Positions 18,711 to 27,232 are shown, counted from the stretch's first letter. The stretch: 64,000 nt of DNA from Flammeovirga pectinis (GCF_003970675.1 NZ_CP034562.1:3818001-3882000); one strand, 5' to 3'. Numbers and translations: made by a program. The notes: generated from the sequence alone by a model not told the origin.

Positions 18711-19976
18711 TTATAAACGGTCTGTTATATATTTTTTATCTAGAACGCTTTTAACATCATAGACAATTGTATCTTTTTCTATTAATTGCTCCCAATTAAT
18801 TTCTTCTCTAAATGATTTATGAGCCACTGCATGAATAATAGCAGCATAATCATTTCCAATTTTTGGAAGTAAATCTAAATCATATTCATCCTTCACCTCT
18901 TGAGCATCTGCGTGAGGATCATAAACTTCTACTTCTAAATTAAAAGCTTGAAGTTCTCTAATTACATCAATTGCTCTTGAGTTTCTAATATCCGGACAAT
19001 CTTCTTTAAAAGTGATGCCTAACATTAAAACTTTTGCACCTTTTTTAATTGATGACGTTTTTTCCATCATTAAGCGAAGAACTTTATTTGCCACATGAGC
19101 TCCCATCCCATCATTTATTCTTCTACCAGCAAGAATAACTTCTGGGTGATAGCCCAAAGATTCTGATTTATATGTCAAATAATATGGATCAACTCCAATA
19201 CAATGACCGCCTACTAAACCAGGTCTAAATGGCAAGAAATTCCATTTTGTACCAGCAGCCTCTAATACTTCTAAAGTATCTATCCCTACTTTATCAAAAA
19301 TTTTAGAAAGCTCATTTACAAAAGCAATATTTAAATCTCTTTGTGAATTTTCTATCACTTTTGCTGCTTCTGCTACTTTTATACATGAAGCCTTATGTGT
19401 ACCTACTTTTACAACTACTTGGTACATCTTATCAATTTCTTCTGCTATTTCTGGAGTTGATCCAGAAGTAACTTTCATTATATTATGTACTCTATGTACA
19501 TGATCTCCTGGGTTTATTCTTTCAGGAGAATAACCAGCAAAGAAATCTTTATTAAACTCTAGACCACTTATTTTTTCAAGTACAGGAACGCATTGTTCTT
19601 CTGTACAGCCAGGATAAACAGTAGACTCATAAACAACAATATTTCCTTCTGATAAAACACTTCCTACTGTTTCACTTGCCTTCTTTAGAGGAGTAAGATC
19701 TGGTGTTTTATATTCGTCAATTGGAGTAGGCACAGTTACAATATAAATATCAACATCTTTTAAATCATTGATATTTGACGAATACGAAATTATACCTTTA
19801 ACTGCTTTAAGTTCTTCTTCTGCTACTTCTAATGTATGATCTTTTGAAGTATTTAATTCTTCTATTCTAGTTTGATTAATATCAAAACCAATAACTTTTA
19901 CGTTATTCTTTGCAAATTCTACAGCTAAAGGTAGGCCAACATAGCCCAAACCGATAACTCCTATTGTTTTATTCAT
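18711..19976 (-). CDS. Nucleotide-sugar dehydrogenase, TviB/WbpO type (UDP-HexNAc 6-dehydrogenase)
   Basis: A 421-residue UDP-sugar dehydrogenase with IGLGYVGLPLAVEF at the N-terminus, YESTVYPGCTEE, GYSPERINPGDH, catalytic Cys259 in GGHCIGVDPYY and the C-terminal LGITFKEDCPDIRNS. The YSPERINPGD and PGCTEE patterns are those of TviB/WbpO/CapL rather than Ugd or WecC. It would oxidise UDP-GlcNAc or UDP-GalNAc to the uronate. With WecC and Ugd it is the third sugar-nucleotide dehydrogenase within 10 kb. Confidence 0.87.
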   Translation of the reverse strand: MNKTIGVIGLGYVGLPLAVEFAKNNVKVIGFDINQTRIEELNTSKDHTLEVAEEELKAVKGIISYSSNINDLKDVDIYIVTVPTPIDEYKTPDLTPLKKASETVGSVLSEGNIVVYESTVYPGCTEEQCVPVLEKISGLEFNKDFFAGYSPERINPGDHVHRVHNIMKVTSGSTPEIAEEIDKMYQVVVKVGTHKASCIKVAEAAKVIENSQRDLNIAFVNELSKIFDKVGIDTLEVLEAAGTKWNFLPFRPGLVGGHCIGVDPYYLTYKSESLGYHPEVILAGRRINDGMGAHVANKVLRLMMEKTSSIKKGAKVLMLGITFKEDCPDIRNSRAIDVIRELQAFNLEVEVYDPHADAQEVKDEYDLDLLPKIGNDYAAIIHAVAHKSFREEINWEQLIEKDTIVYDVKSVLDKKYITDRL

Positions 19977-20005
19977 CTGTAGTTTAGTTATTCTTCAAGC
20001 AGTAT

Positions 20006-21082
20006 TTAGATAAATCGCTTATCCTGTTTCTCTTTTACGTTCGCTAAAAATTGTTTCACACGTTGCTCATGATCTTTTTCACAAATCATGAGTACATCAT
20101 CATATTCTGCTACAATGTAATTTTCCAACCCTTGTACTACTACTAGCTTCTCTGAAGGTGTTTTTACAATTGAATTAAATGTTTCATAGGCCATAATATT
20201 ACCATGTAAAACATTTTCTTCTTGGTTTTTATCTGCTTGTTCGTATAACGACTTCCATGTACCTAAATCTGACCATCCAAAATCAGTTCTCATTACATAA
20301 ACATTATCTGCATGTTCCATTATACCATAATCAATCGATATATCTCTACATTGATGGTAAATAGTATCTATTACTTCCGTTTCTTCTTCTGTATAAAACT
20401 TATCTTCTACAGAGCGAAATAAGTGGTCTATATCGTCTAAATAAGTAGAAAATGCTTTCTTAATCGTCTTTACATTCCAAACAAAAATACCTGCATTCCA
20501 AACAAAGTCTCCGCTTAAAACAAAGGCTCTCGCTAATTCTTCGTTCGGCTTTTCTGTAAAAGTTTTCACTTTATACAAAACTTCTAAACGGTCATTATTT
20601 AATGCTTGAATATATCCATAACCTGTATCAGGTCTATTTGGACGAATACCTAGAGTTACTAATATATCATGAGATCCAACATAATCTAAAGCTGTCTGAA
20701 CTCTTAATCTGAATTCTGGTACATCTAATATTACATGATCTGCAGGCGCTACTACAATATTTGCATCTGGGTTTTTCTTACCAATTTTATAGGCTGCATA
20801 AGCAATACATGGTGCTGTATTCCTTCTTACAGGTTCACATAAAACTTGATCTTCATTTAAAAAAGGGAGTTGTTCTAAAGTTAATTCCTTATAAATATCA
20901 CTTGTTACAACATATATGTTTTCTTTTGGACAAACACCTTCAAATCTAGCAGCTGTTTGCTGAATCATTGTCTGCCCTGTTCCTAAAATATCTTGAAATT
21001 GTTTTGGGCGTTTTTCTCTACTATATGGCCAGAATCTACTTCCGACTCCACCAGCCATAATAACTACGTAATTATTTTCCAT
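20006..21082 (-). CDS. manC: Mannose-1-phosphate guanylyltransferase
   Basis: A nucleotidyltransferase of about 358 residues forming GDP-mannose. I start it at ATG 21082 (MENNYVVIMAGG); an upstream TTG in frame is less likely. It shows GGVGSRFWP, RPKQFQDILG, the VAPADHVI motif, FTEKPNEELA and FGWSDLGTW. There is no C-terminal phosphomannose isomerase domain, so this is the short single-function form. It begins 4 bp after the DUF721 stop, so it is probably read from the recF promoter. No phosphomannomutase or GDP-mannose-modifying gene is in the window. Confidence 0.92.
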   Translation of the reverse strand: MENNYVVIMAGGVGSRFWPYSREKRPKQFQDILGTGQTMIQQTAARFEGVCPKENIYVVTSDIYKELTLEQLPFLNEDQVLCEPVRRNTAPCIAYAAYKIGKKNPDANIVVAPADHVILDVPEFRLRVQTALDYVGSHDILVTLGIRPNRPDTGYGYIQALNNDRLEVLYKVKTFTEKPNEELARAFVLSGDFVWNAGIFVWNVKTIKKAFSTYLDDIDHLFRSVEDKFYTEEETEVIDTIYHQCRDISIDYGIMEHADNVYVMRTDFGWSDLGTWKSLYEQADKNQEENVLHGNIMAYETFNSIVKTPSEKLVVVQGLENYIVAEYDDVLMICEKDHEQRVKQFLANVKEKQDKRFI

Positions 21083-21086
21083 TATG

Positions 21087-21428
21087 CTATACAAATTTAA
21101 CCTCGGTTAATACCTCGGCTCCTAGTTTATCATTTAGTCTTTTTACAACATGATCTCTAACCATATTTAATTCTTGCTTTAAAGTCGGAACATTTAATCT
21201 TACATATAATGTTTTACCTCTTAATTTCAAGTCAATGGTTCTTGATGCTACAGTATTTCCCATTACTTCACCCCATACTCTACCAATAACTGCTTGGTTA
21301 TAGCTATGGCTTTTCTTCAACGACTTCATAAATTCCTGCATCGCTCCTCCAACACCAATAGTTTCGTGCTTTTTAGGTACTGGCGTTCTTTTACGAAAAC
21401 GGTATTTTATCTTTTTATCGTCTGACAA
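21087..21428 (-). CDS. DUF721 / DciA-like protein
   Basis: A 113-residue protein of the DUF721 family. Its C-terminal half, from about residue 45 on (AVIGRVWGEVMGNTVASRT, LYVRLNVPTLKQELNMVRDHVVKRLN), carries the KH-like fold shared with DciA, the helicase operator of many bacteria. The only start near the right place is TTG at 21428, because an in-frame stop lies about 18 bases further upstream. It sits 13 bp after recF and 4 bp before manC, an ordinary place for this gene in Bacteroidota relative to recF. A DNA-replication role is inferred from the family. Confidence 0.75.
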   Translation of the reverse strand: MSDDKKIKYRFRKRTPVPKKHETIGVGGAMQEFMKSLKKSHSYNQAVIGRVWGEVMGNTVASRTIDLKLRGKTLYVRLNVPTLKQELNMVRDHVVKRLNDKLGAEVLTEVKFV

Positions 21429-21441
21429 AGTGATGGTGTTT

Positions 21442-22527
21442 TTATTTTCCTATTTCAATAAAATGAGAAGGTGATGTTATTACATCCATTAAGCTCTTAG
21501 AGCGTTCAGGACGTGCATCTGTTAAAATTATTTGACCAAAATTTTCATTTTTTATTAATTCTAACAACTTCTGCATTCTTTCATCGTCCAATTTATCAAA
21601 AATATCATCCAAAAGCAGTATTGGAGCAACATCTAATTCACTTTTTAATAAAGAATGTTGTGCCAATTTCATCGCTATTATGAACGATTTCTGCTGACCT
21701 TGAGACCCAAATTTCTTTAATGGATACCCTGCCAACTGAAAATCAAAGTCGTCTTTATGAATTCCTTTTGTAGTTCTTTGTAATGCAATATCCTTTTCCC
21801 ATGCATTAGCATAGATTTCATCAAAGTCTTCTTTTCCTAAATCAGATTTATAAACTACTTCGGCGACTTCTTTATCAGATGATAAAAATTTATAAGACTC
21901 CTGAAAAAAAGGTCTAAAACTATCGGTAAATTTCTTTCTTCGCTCATAGATTAGTGCACCGTTATTTTTTAGTACATGATCATAAGGTGCTACCCAATCT
22001 TTATTTGGAGTTTGCCTTTTCTCTGCAAAAGTTTTTAGTAATTGATTTCGCTGTAACAAAGCTCTTTGATAATCAATTAATGCTTTTAAGTATTCTTTAT
22101 CGAACTGAGAAATAACGCTATCAAAATGTTTTCTTCTTATCTCACTTCCTTCTCTTAATAAATCTGTATCATTTGGAGCAATCAATACACAGGGAAATTT
22201 ACCAAAATGTTCGCTAAAACGATTATATTCTTTGCCATCTAAAATAAACTTCTTCTTGGGCTTATCAAATTGGCAAATTACAGTATGTGATTTAGTCGAA
22301 TTCTTGAATTTTCCAGACAGTGCAAATGTCTTATTACCATGTCGAGCATTCTGCTGTTCCGTCATGCTAAAAGCACTACGAGTCATACATAGAAGGTAGG
22401 CTGCATCAAGTAAGTTTGTTTTTCCTACACCATTTGGACCTACTATACAATTCACCCCTTCTTTTAATTCGAGGGTAAACTCATCATAATTTTTAAAATC
22501 TTTTAAGTATAGTCGTTCTAAATACAT
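21442..22527 (-). CDS. recF: DNA replication and repair protein RecF
   Basis: A 361-residue SMC-like ATPase that helps load RecA at gaps. The Walker A GPNGVGKTN lies at residues 30-38, the ABC signature-like FGSQGQQKS near 280 and Walker B LLLDDIFDKLD near 305-315. Length is normal. A promoter element lies 23 bases upstream of the ATG. No dnaA or dnaN is adjacent, so the gene is not in the classical origin cluster. Confidence 0.96.
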   Translation of the reverse strand: MYLERLYLKDFKNYDEFTLELKEGVNCIVGPNGVGKTNLLDAAYLLCMTRSAFSMTEQQNARHGNKTFALSGKFKNSTKSHTVICQFDKPKKKFILDGKEYNRFSEHFGKFPCVLIAPNDTDLLREGSEIRRKHFDSVISQFDKEYLKALIDYQRALLQRNQLLKTFAEKRQTPNKDWVAPYDHVLKNNGALIYERRKKFTDSFRPFFQESYKFLSSDKEVAEVVYKSDLGKEDFDEIYANAWEKDIALQRTTKGIHKDDFDFQLAGYPLKKFGSQGQQKSFIIAMKLAQHSLLKSELDVAPILLLDDIFDKLDDERMQKLLELIKNENFGQIILTDARPERSKSLMDVITSPSHFIEIGK

Positions 22528-22549
22528 CCAACAATATTTTGATAGGCTG

Positions 22550-22557
22550 CAAAGCTA
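22550..22557 (-). promoter_or_regulatory. Probable -7 promoter element of recF (TAGCTTTG)
   Basis: TAGCTTTG on the minus strand fits TAnnTTTG and ends 22 bases before the recF start, in the 38-bp gap after the ATP-grasp gene. It would drive recF, DUF721, manC and the two sugar-nucleotide genes behind them. Confidence 0.55.
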
Positions 22558-22565
22558 ACAAAAAA

Positions 22566-23576
22566 TTACTTATCCATTAACGATTGAACTAAAGTAGGAA
22601 AAGGAGTTTCTGTGTACCCTTGCTTACGGTTCTCTTTACTTATTTCATAAATTGACCACCAATGAGCAAAAAGATCTTTATACGCATTAAAAATTGAATT
22701 TTCAGGATCATAAATATGTGCAGGTTCAGAATTGACCCCATTAAGTTCCATTACTTTAAATTCACCTCTTATTAATGCTTCTTCACTCTCTGCTTTAACA
22801 TCGTATCTACCAAAGTAAAAACCATCAATATGATTTGAAATTTGATCGTATAAAGTAGTATCTAAATTATTTATTAAATGATTCGCGTCGTTAAATATTG
22901 CTCCTCGTGAGTGGTTACCCATTTTAGAAAGCATAAGTACTTCGTTATTTTCAAGTATTTGATTTAAACGGTCTGCATACTTTTCTTTTAAAAAATCAAT
23001 ATATAAAATTGCACGAGGATGATTTTTAAATAAAGTGAGTAGATTATTTTCACCATCACCTACAATATATAATTCATCTTTAAACACTACTGAAGTAACT
23101 TTCCCTTTTTTCTCAGAAGGTCTACGTATATACATCACACCAAATTCATGAGGTGCTGTAATAAATTCTTGTAAAATTATGCGTTCTGGTTTATCACTTA
23201 GATAGCACTCTAAATCTTTATCATTTTTAATTTTTTCGACTCCACTTCCTCTCTCTCCTTCGTCCGGCTTTAAAATCACTGGGTAAGTGAGGTTTAATTT
23301 CTGCATCTGTTCTTTCACCTTATTTAAAGAAGGTGTTTCTACAAAAAATGCTGATTTAGGAAGAAATTTAGATGGTATTTGACGTAAAACATCAAATTTA
23401 GAATAACTAAAAAAACCTCCATATCTCATACCTGGGTTCGCTAAAGTCATAAAACTTAATGAACGAGATAAAGCAGACAAACCGAAGTATAAAAAATACA
23501 CAGGAATGTAAAAAATATAATAGGGCCAAAATTCCCATTTAAATAGCCTGTACCTTAAGTTAGGTTTAAGATTCAT
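22566..23576 (-). CDS. ATP-grasp family protein with N-terminal membrane segment
   Basis: A 336-residue protein. The ATP-grasp core is visible as YPVILKPDEGERGSGVEKI near residues 98-116, ILQEFI near 130 and the metal-binding end VMELNGVNSEPAHIYDP near 285. The N-terminus has a hydrophobic stretch YYIFYIPVYFLYFGLSAL (about 18-36), so it may be membrane-attached. ATP-grasp enzymes join a carboxylate to an amine or similar group through an acyl-phosphate. The substrate is unknown; resemblance to D-alanine-D-alanine ligase is only at fold level. It overlaps the NRDE gene by 11 bp. Confidence 0.72.
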   Translation of the reverse strand: MNLKPNLRYRLFKWEFWPYYIFYIPVYFLYFGLSALSRSLSFMTLANPGMRYGGFFSYSKFDVLRQIPSKFLPKSAFFVETPSLNKVKEQMQKLNLTYPVILKPDEGERGSGVEKIKNDKDLECYLSDKPERIILQEFITAPHEFGVMYIRRPSEKKGKVTSVVFKDELYIVGDGENNLLTLFKNHPRAILYIDFLKEKYADRLNQILENNEVLMLSKMGNHSRGAIFNDANHLINNLDTTLYDQISNHIDGFYFGRYDVKAESEEALIRGEFKVMELNGVNSEPAHIYDPENSIFNAYKDLFAHWWSIYEISKENRKQGYTETPFPTLVQSLMDK

Positions 23577-24303
23577 GTTTCAAAACAATTAATGGTAACG
23601 ATACATTATCCTTTTCTTGTATTAGACGGTCATGGTAATGCATACTGACAGTTGAATCAGATACTTTTAACTGAGTTGTACTTACTGTGCAATATTCTAA
23701 ACGTTGCATTGATAATCCAAAAGCTTCATTATCACCTCTATCTACCAATTCATGAACATCTAAAATCTCTTTAGATAATCTATCTGATTTATTTAACCAG
23801 TTCAAAAACCTTTCCTTTCTTTGTTCAGATTGAATAGTATCATATAATGTTGACGAAGACCAAATATGGGGAACTTTAGCATCTAAACCCGTTTTATGTC
23901 CTTCAATTCCATCCCAAACAAATTGAGTAATTTCAACACCTTCTTTTTGATCAATTACTATCAAAGTAAAAGGTTCAATATTAGAGAAGTTGTAAGTATC
24001 TAAATAAGTATTGATATCATTAGATAAAGTCGCATCTAAAACTACCTTACCTCTACTATGTTTATAGGGTGGAGTTGGAATATGTCTTTTAAAGCCTCCA
24101 TTTAGTAGACATACAATCCTACCATTCTCAGAAGCAGCCAGCCATGTACCAAGAGCCTCTCCATCAATTGGGGCGATAAACTTTATACCATTTTTTTCAT
24201 GAAGTTGAGGAGCAAAAGCTGATGCCCTACTTTTTCTTTCATCTCTATTAGAAGTGAAAATATATTCTAAATTATTAATAGGTATATATGATAATGTACA
24301 CAT
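23566..24303 (-). CDS. NRDE-family (TANGO2-like) protein
   Basis: A 245-residue protein starting MCTLSYIP with the family-defining TSNRDERKSRA near residue 17 and GTWLAASENGRIVCLLNGG near residue 48. Family members start Met-Cys and are thought to belong to the Ntn-like fold; their biochemical role remains unsettled, with heme handling proposed for relatives. It lies 24 bp after a DinB-like gene and overlaps the ATP-grasp gene, so the three appear co-transcribed. Confidence 0.85.
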   Translation of the reverse strand: MCTLSYIPINNLEYIFTSNRDERKSRASAFAPQLHEKNGIKFIAPIDGEALGTWLAASENGRIVCLLNGGFKRHIPTPPYKHSRGKVVLDATLSNDINTYLDTYNFSNIEPFTLIVIDQKEGVEITQFVWDGIEGHKTGLDAKVPHIWSSSTLYDTIQSEQRKERFLNWLNKSDRLSKEILDVHELVDRGDNEAFGLSMQRLEYCTVSTTQLKVSDSTVSMHYHDRLIQEKDNVSLPLIVLKHES

Positions 24304-24327
24304 ACAAATCGTTTTTGGATAGTAAAG

Positions 24328-24849
24328 TTATTTGCCTTTTCTATATGCATAGGTTGATTTCGCTACTCCGAAAACATCATTTAACTCTAAAGTTGGAAAG
24401 TAATGCTTTATTCCAACTTTTATAATGGCAAGATGATGAACTGCATGTTCATTACAATAATGTAATTCTCTAGCAAATGTAGTTACAGACTCCCACGGTT
24501 CTAAAGCAAGGTTTTTATCATAATCTTTTACTTTCAAACACATTTCATTCTTTAAATTAATTACAGTAAGTAGGCTGTTTTCAATAGTTTCTAAATGAAG
24601 AATTGCATTTAATTTATCTTGCTCTATTTGTAAATTTCGTTTACGATCTTCATAACAAACTTCTTTATTATTCTCAGATGCATTTAATAAACATTGGTAA
24701 AATTCTATGATATGCCTAGCATGTTGACCAATGGATGAACCAGAAAACAGATCTAACGGAGCAATATATTGTTCTTCAGACAACTGAGTTAATAAACTTT
24801 GTAATTGTTCAGACAACTCAATAGCTGAATTAATAACATTATTATTCAT
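24328..24849 (-). CDS. DinB-family four-helix protein
   Basis: A 173-residue protein resembling the DinB/YfiT metal-binding four-helix bundle. Three histidines typical of the family appear in SSIGQHARHIIEF (near residue 43), ELHYCNEHAVHHLAIIKVG (near 132-145) and the loop between. DinB-like proteins bind a divalent metal, and several act as thiol transferases, but the substrate here is unknown. It is probably the first gene of a three-gene transcript with the NRDE and ATP-grasp genes. Confidence 0.78.
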   Translation of the reverse strand: MNNNVINSAIELSEQLQSLLTQLSEEQYIAPLDLFSGSSIGQHARHIIEFYQCLLNASENNKEVCYEDRKRNLQIEQDKLNAILHLETIENSLLTVINLKNEMCLKVKDYDKNLALEPWESVTTFARELHYCNEHAVHHLAIIKVGIKHYFPTLELNDVFGVAKSTYAYRKGK

Positions 24850-24904
24850 TTAAATGGATTAATGATGATAGATAATTGTGTACAATAAAAAGAGGCAAAA
24901 AAAT

Positions 24905-24936
24905 AAGCTGTATTATTCAAAATAATAATACAGCTT
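24905..24936 (-). terminator. Intrinsic terminator after the DoxX-like gene
   Basis: A perfect 13-bp stem (AAGCTGTATTATT with AATAATACAGCTT) with a 6-base loop. On the minus strand it is followed by a T-rich tract (TATTTTTTT), 30 bases after the DoxX-like stop. Confidence 0.8.
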
Positions 24937-24965
24937 AAAATTAAGAAGAATCTTTCCATTTATTT

Positions 24966-25403
24966 TTATGATGACTCCATATAAGATGTTTTTTGTTTAA
25001 AATAAGTCGATTTTCTTGATTCCTGCTCAATAATTAATAGACATGTTAATAAAGTAACTAAAGACATTCCAAACAATTGCATACCATTTGATAATCCTTC
25101 TTCTACAGGCAAGTCAATTCCTAGAATAAAGATTTGGGCAAGTAATTGAAATGATGTTAATACAACAGCTATCCATGCTCCCCATTTACAAAGAGAACGG
25201 TAGACTAGTAAAAAACAGGCAATAAACTCTACAACAGCAATAAATAATCTAATATCATCACCAAGTCCTAGTTGATAATATATATACACAGATTCGGGGT
25301 CTTCGCCCATCTTATACAAGAGTGATTGAAAAAGAACTACAACAGGTATAGCGCGAAGTGCCCAATACGACAATACTTTATGGATTTTAAAATCTTTTTG
25401 CAT
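24966..25403 (-). CDS. DoxX-like small membrane protein
   Basis: About 145 residues from ATG 25403. A longer frame from TTG 25490 is possible, but its first 29 residues are not membrane-like and would overlap the divergent promoter. Four hydrophobic helices are visible: WALRAIPVVVLFQSLLY, IRLFIAVVEFIACFLLVY, WGAWIAVVLTSFQLLAQIFI and MSLVTLLTCLLIIE. This matches DoxX/DoxD-like four-helix proteins. The function of this member is unknown. It stands alone, with a strong terminator behind it. Confidence 0.6.
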   Translation of the reverse strand: MQKDFKIHKVLSYWALRAIPVVVLFQSLLYKMGEDPESVYIYYQLGLGDDIRLFIAVVEFIACFLLVYRSLCKWGAWIAVVLTSFQLLAQIFILGIDLPVEEGLSNGMQLFGMSLVTLLTCLLIIEQESRKSTYFKQKTSYMESS

Positions 25404-25466
25404 TGTATTGGAAATAAAATTAGGTTTAACAAGTAAGTGATTACAATTTACTTCCTTTATTTTATT

Positions 25467-25474
25467 TACTTTTG
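25467..25474 (+). promoter_or_regulatory. Probable -7 element of the TesA-like esterase gene (TACTTTTG)
   Basis: TACTTTTG matches TAnnTTTG and ends 33 bases upstream of the chosen ATG at 25508. This supports that start over the longer frame beginning at TTG 25472. Confidence 0.5.
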
Positions 25475-25507
25475 ATAATAGTACATTCAACTATACCCTT
25501 GCAAGAA

Positions 25508-26200
25508 ATGAAGAGCATTCGCATTTTTTTTATTTTTCTAATATGTTCCCTTGATCTTTTATCAAGTTGTTCTACTACAAATAGTAATGACAATACTCAA
25601 CAAGAGTCCGAAAAAAAAGACGTTACTAAAAGCATAAAAAAAGACTCTAGAAAAGTTATTATATTTTATGGTAATAGTTTAACGGCTGGTTACGGATTAG
25701 AAAAAGAACAATCTTATCCTTCTATCATTCAAACAACTTATGATAGCTTAAACATACCTTACAAGTGTATAAATGCAGGTCTTAGTGGGGAAACAACAGC
25801 TGGTGGAAAAAATAGAATAGATTGGGTACTCAATCAAAATAAACCAGATATTTTTGTGCTTTCATTAGGTGGTAATGATGCTTTACGTGGTCTAGATCCA
25901 AAAAGCTCAAAGCAAAACTTAATTGATATTATTGATATAGTGAAAGCTAAAAATCCAAATTGTAAAATTTTACTTGCTGGTATAGTACCCCCACCAAATA
26001 TGGGCGAGAAATATTTCAACGAGTTTAAATTAATTTTCCCTCAAGTTTCTAAAGAGAAAAATACGTTTTTACTACCGTTCTTACTCAAAGGAGTTGCAGG
26101 TAATGAAACATTGAATCAAAAGGATGGAATACACCCTAATATTGAAGGGACAAAAATTGTTGCTTCTACAGTAATGACTGCACTGAAACCATTATTATAA
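25508..26200 (+). CDS. TesA/arylesterase-like SGNH hydrolase, lipoprotein
   Basis: A lipoprotein of 230 residues from ATG 25508. The signal peptide MKSIRIFFIFLICSLDLLSSC ends with a lipobox cysteine and is followed by a Ser/Thr/Asn-rich linker. SGNH blocks are intact: block I GNSLTAGYGL with Ser57, block II AGLSGET, block III SLGGNDALRG and block V DGIHPN. The arrangement is that of TesA-type lysophospholipase/arylesterases. It probably hydrolyses short ester or thioester substrates at the envelope. It converges with the repeat-rich gene at 26201, whose stop is immediately adjacent. Confidence 0.86.
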   Translation: MKSIRIFFIFLICSLDLLSSCSTTNSNDNTQQESEKKDVTKSIKKDSRKVIIFYGNSLTAGYGLEKEQSYPSIIQTTYDSLNIPYKCINAGLSGETTAGGKNRIDWVLNQNKPDIFVLSLGGNDALRGLDPKSSKQNLIDIIDIVKAKNPNCKILLAGIVPPPNMGEKYFNEFKLIFPQVSKEKNTFLLPFLLKGVAGNETLNQKDGIHPNIEGTKIVASTVMTALKPLL

Positions 26201-27157
26201 TTAATCTTCCTTCTTCTTAGGTTTGATCACCGGCCTAACAATTTTCTTCTTTGCTACTGGTGTTACCTCTTCAGAAGAAGATACTTTTGGCTTAATAACA
26301 GGACGTACTACTGTTTTCTTAACTTCGGAAGTTCCGGATGGGGATGTTTTAGGCTTGATAACTGGTCTAACAACTTTCTTCTTTGTTACTGGTGCTACCT
26401 CTTCAGAAGAAGATACTTTTGGCTTAATAACAGGGCGTACTACCGTTTTCTTAACTTCAGAAGTTCCGGATGAGGATGTTTTAGGCTTGATAACTGGTCT
26501 AACAACTTTCTTCTTTGCTACTGGTGCTACCTCTTCAGAAGAAGATACTTTTGGCTTAATAACAGGGCGTACTACCGTTTTCTTAACTTCAGAAGTTCCG
26601 GATGAGGATGTTTTAGGCTTGATAACTGGCCTAACAACTTTCTTCTTTGCTACTGGTGCTACCTCTTCAGAAGAAGATACTTTTGGCTTAATAACAGGGC
26701 GTGCTACTTTTTTCACAGGAGCCTCCTTGTTATTATCTTCAGTTTTTTTGATGACAGGTTTTGCTCCCATTTTAGGTTTAAATTTTGGACGAGCAGGCTT
26801 TTTATTTTCTACTTCATCAATATTCTCACCTTCTGTTTTTGGTTTGATTGTAGGTCTTACTACTTTCCTAACAACTTTTGAAGTTGAATCTAAATCACTT
26901 TCAGTTTCTTTTTTTGGAATAGCTTTTCTAACCACTCCAGATTTTGGTTTTGGTTTAGTGACTTCCACCTTAATAGGCTCAGCTATCCAATATCTTCTAC
27001 GAATTTGATTAATCAGAAAAAGTTTCTGTTGTGTAAAACTTTTAGGATGTACCTGCATAAACAACGATTCCCATTCTTCAAATCTTTCTGGTTCAGAAGA
27101 TTTAAAAAGGTTAGGGTCAATTCTCTTTTTCGTTAAATATGCTTCAAATTCGTTCAT
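26201..27157 (-). CDS. Lys/Pro-rich repeat protein of unknown function
   Basis: A 318-residue, strongly basic protein. The first 60 residues form a folded-looking segment (FEAYLTKKRIDPNLF, EEWESLFMQVHPKSF, QQKLFLINQIRRRYW). The rest is low complexity. From residue 151 on it consists of a 44-residue tandem repeat built from two half-units that both contain VVRPVIKPK, one followed by an SSSEEVAPVAKKK spacer and the other by an SSSGTSEVKKT spacer. Earlier, degenerate IKPK/FKPK units precede them. The composition resembles histone H1-like or AlgP-type tails, so nucleic acid binding is possible but unproven. It has its own promoter element. Confidence 0.7.
   Translation of the reverse strand: MNEFEAYLTKKRIDPNLFKSSEPERFEEWESLFMQVHPKSFTQQKLFLINQIRRRYWIAEPIKVEVTKPKPKSGVVRKAIPKKETESDLDSTSKVVRKVVRPTIKPKTEGENIDEVENKKPARPKFKPKMGAKPVIKKTEDNNKEAPVKKVARPVIKPKVSSSEEVAPVAKKKVVRPVIKPKTSSSGTSEVKKTVVRPVIKPKVSSSEEVAPVAKKKVVRPVIKPKTSSSGTSEVKKTVVRPVIKPKVSSSEEVAPVTKKKVVRPVIKPKTSPSGTSEVKKTVVRPVIKPKVSSSEEVTPVAKKKIVRPVIKPKKKED
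26204..26707 (-). repeat. 132-bp tandem coding repeat, three full copies plus a partial
   Basis: The same sequence recurs every 132 bases: the string GATACTTTTGGCTTAATAAC on the plus strand begins near 26279, 26411, 26543 and 26675. Copies differ by only a few bases. Each copy encodes 44 residues in frame, so copy number can change without frameshift. Confidence 0.9.
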
Positions 27158-27194
27158 AGTCTGTTTATGATTTTACAACGTAGTTGATTTTCCT

Positions 27195-27202
27195 CAAAAG
27201 TA
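27195..27202 (-). promoter_or_regulatory. Probable -7 element of the repeat-protein gene (TACTTTTG)
   Basis: TACTTTTG on the minus strand fits TAnnTTTG and ends 37 bases before the ATG at 27157, in the gap after the ClC gene. Confidence 0.45.
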
Positions 27203-27232
27203 ATAATGGAATAATTATAGATCAAATTGATT

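Noticed and set aside
20006-21094. Upstream TTG start of manC at 21094
   Set aside because: It would overlap the DUF721 stop region, and the conserved N-terminal motif begins right after the ATG at 21082.
21442-22527. Replication origin near recF
   Set aside because: No dnaA, dnaN or gyrB neighbours and no cluster of DnaA-box-like 9-mers are visible in the flanking gaps.
24966-25490. Longer start for the DoxX-like gene at TTG 25490
   Set aside because: The extra 29 residues are not membrane-like and would overlap the divergent esterase promoter; ATG 25403 gives a normal four-helix protein.
26204-26707. Possible CRISPR-like array
   Set aside because: The repeat unit is 132 bp, continuous and coding, with no unique spacers of constant length.
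26223-27008. Plus-strand open frame of 261 codons across the repeat region
   Set aside because: It is the antisense of the Lys/Pro-rich repeat gene; it stays open only because the 132-bp unit lacks stops in that frame. The minus-strand gene has a promoter element and a sensible N-terminal domain.
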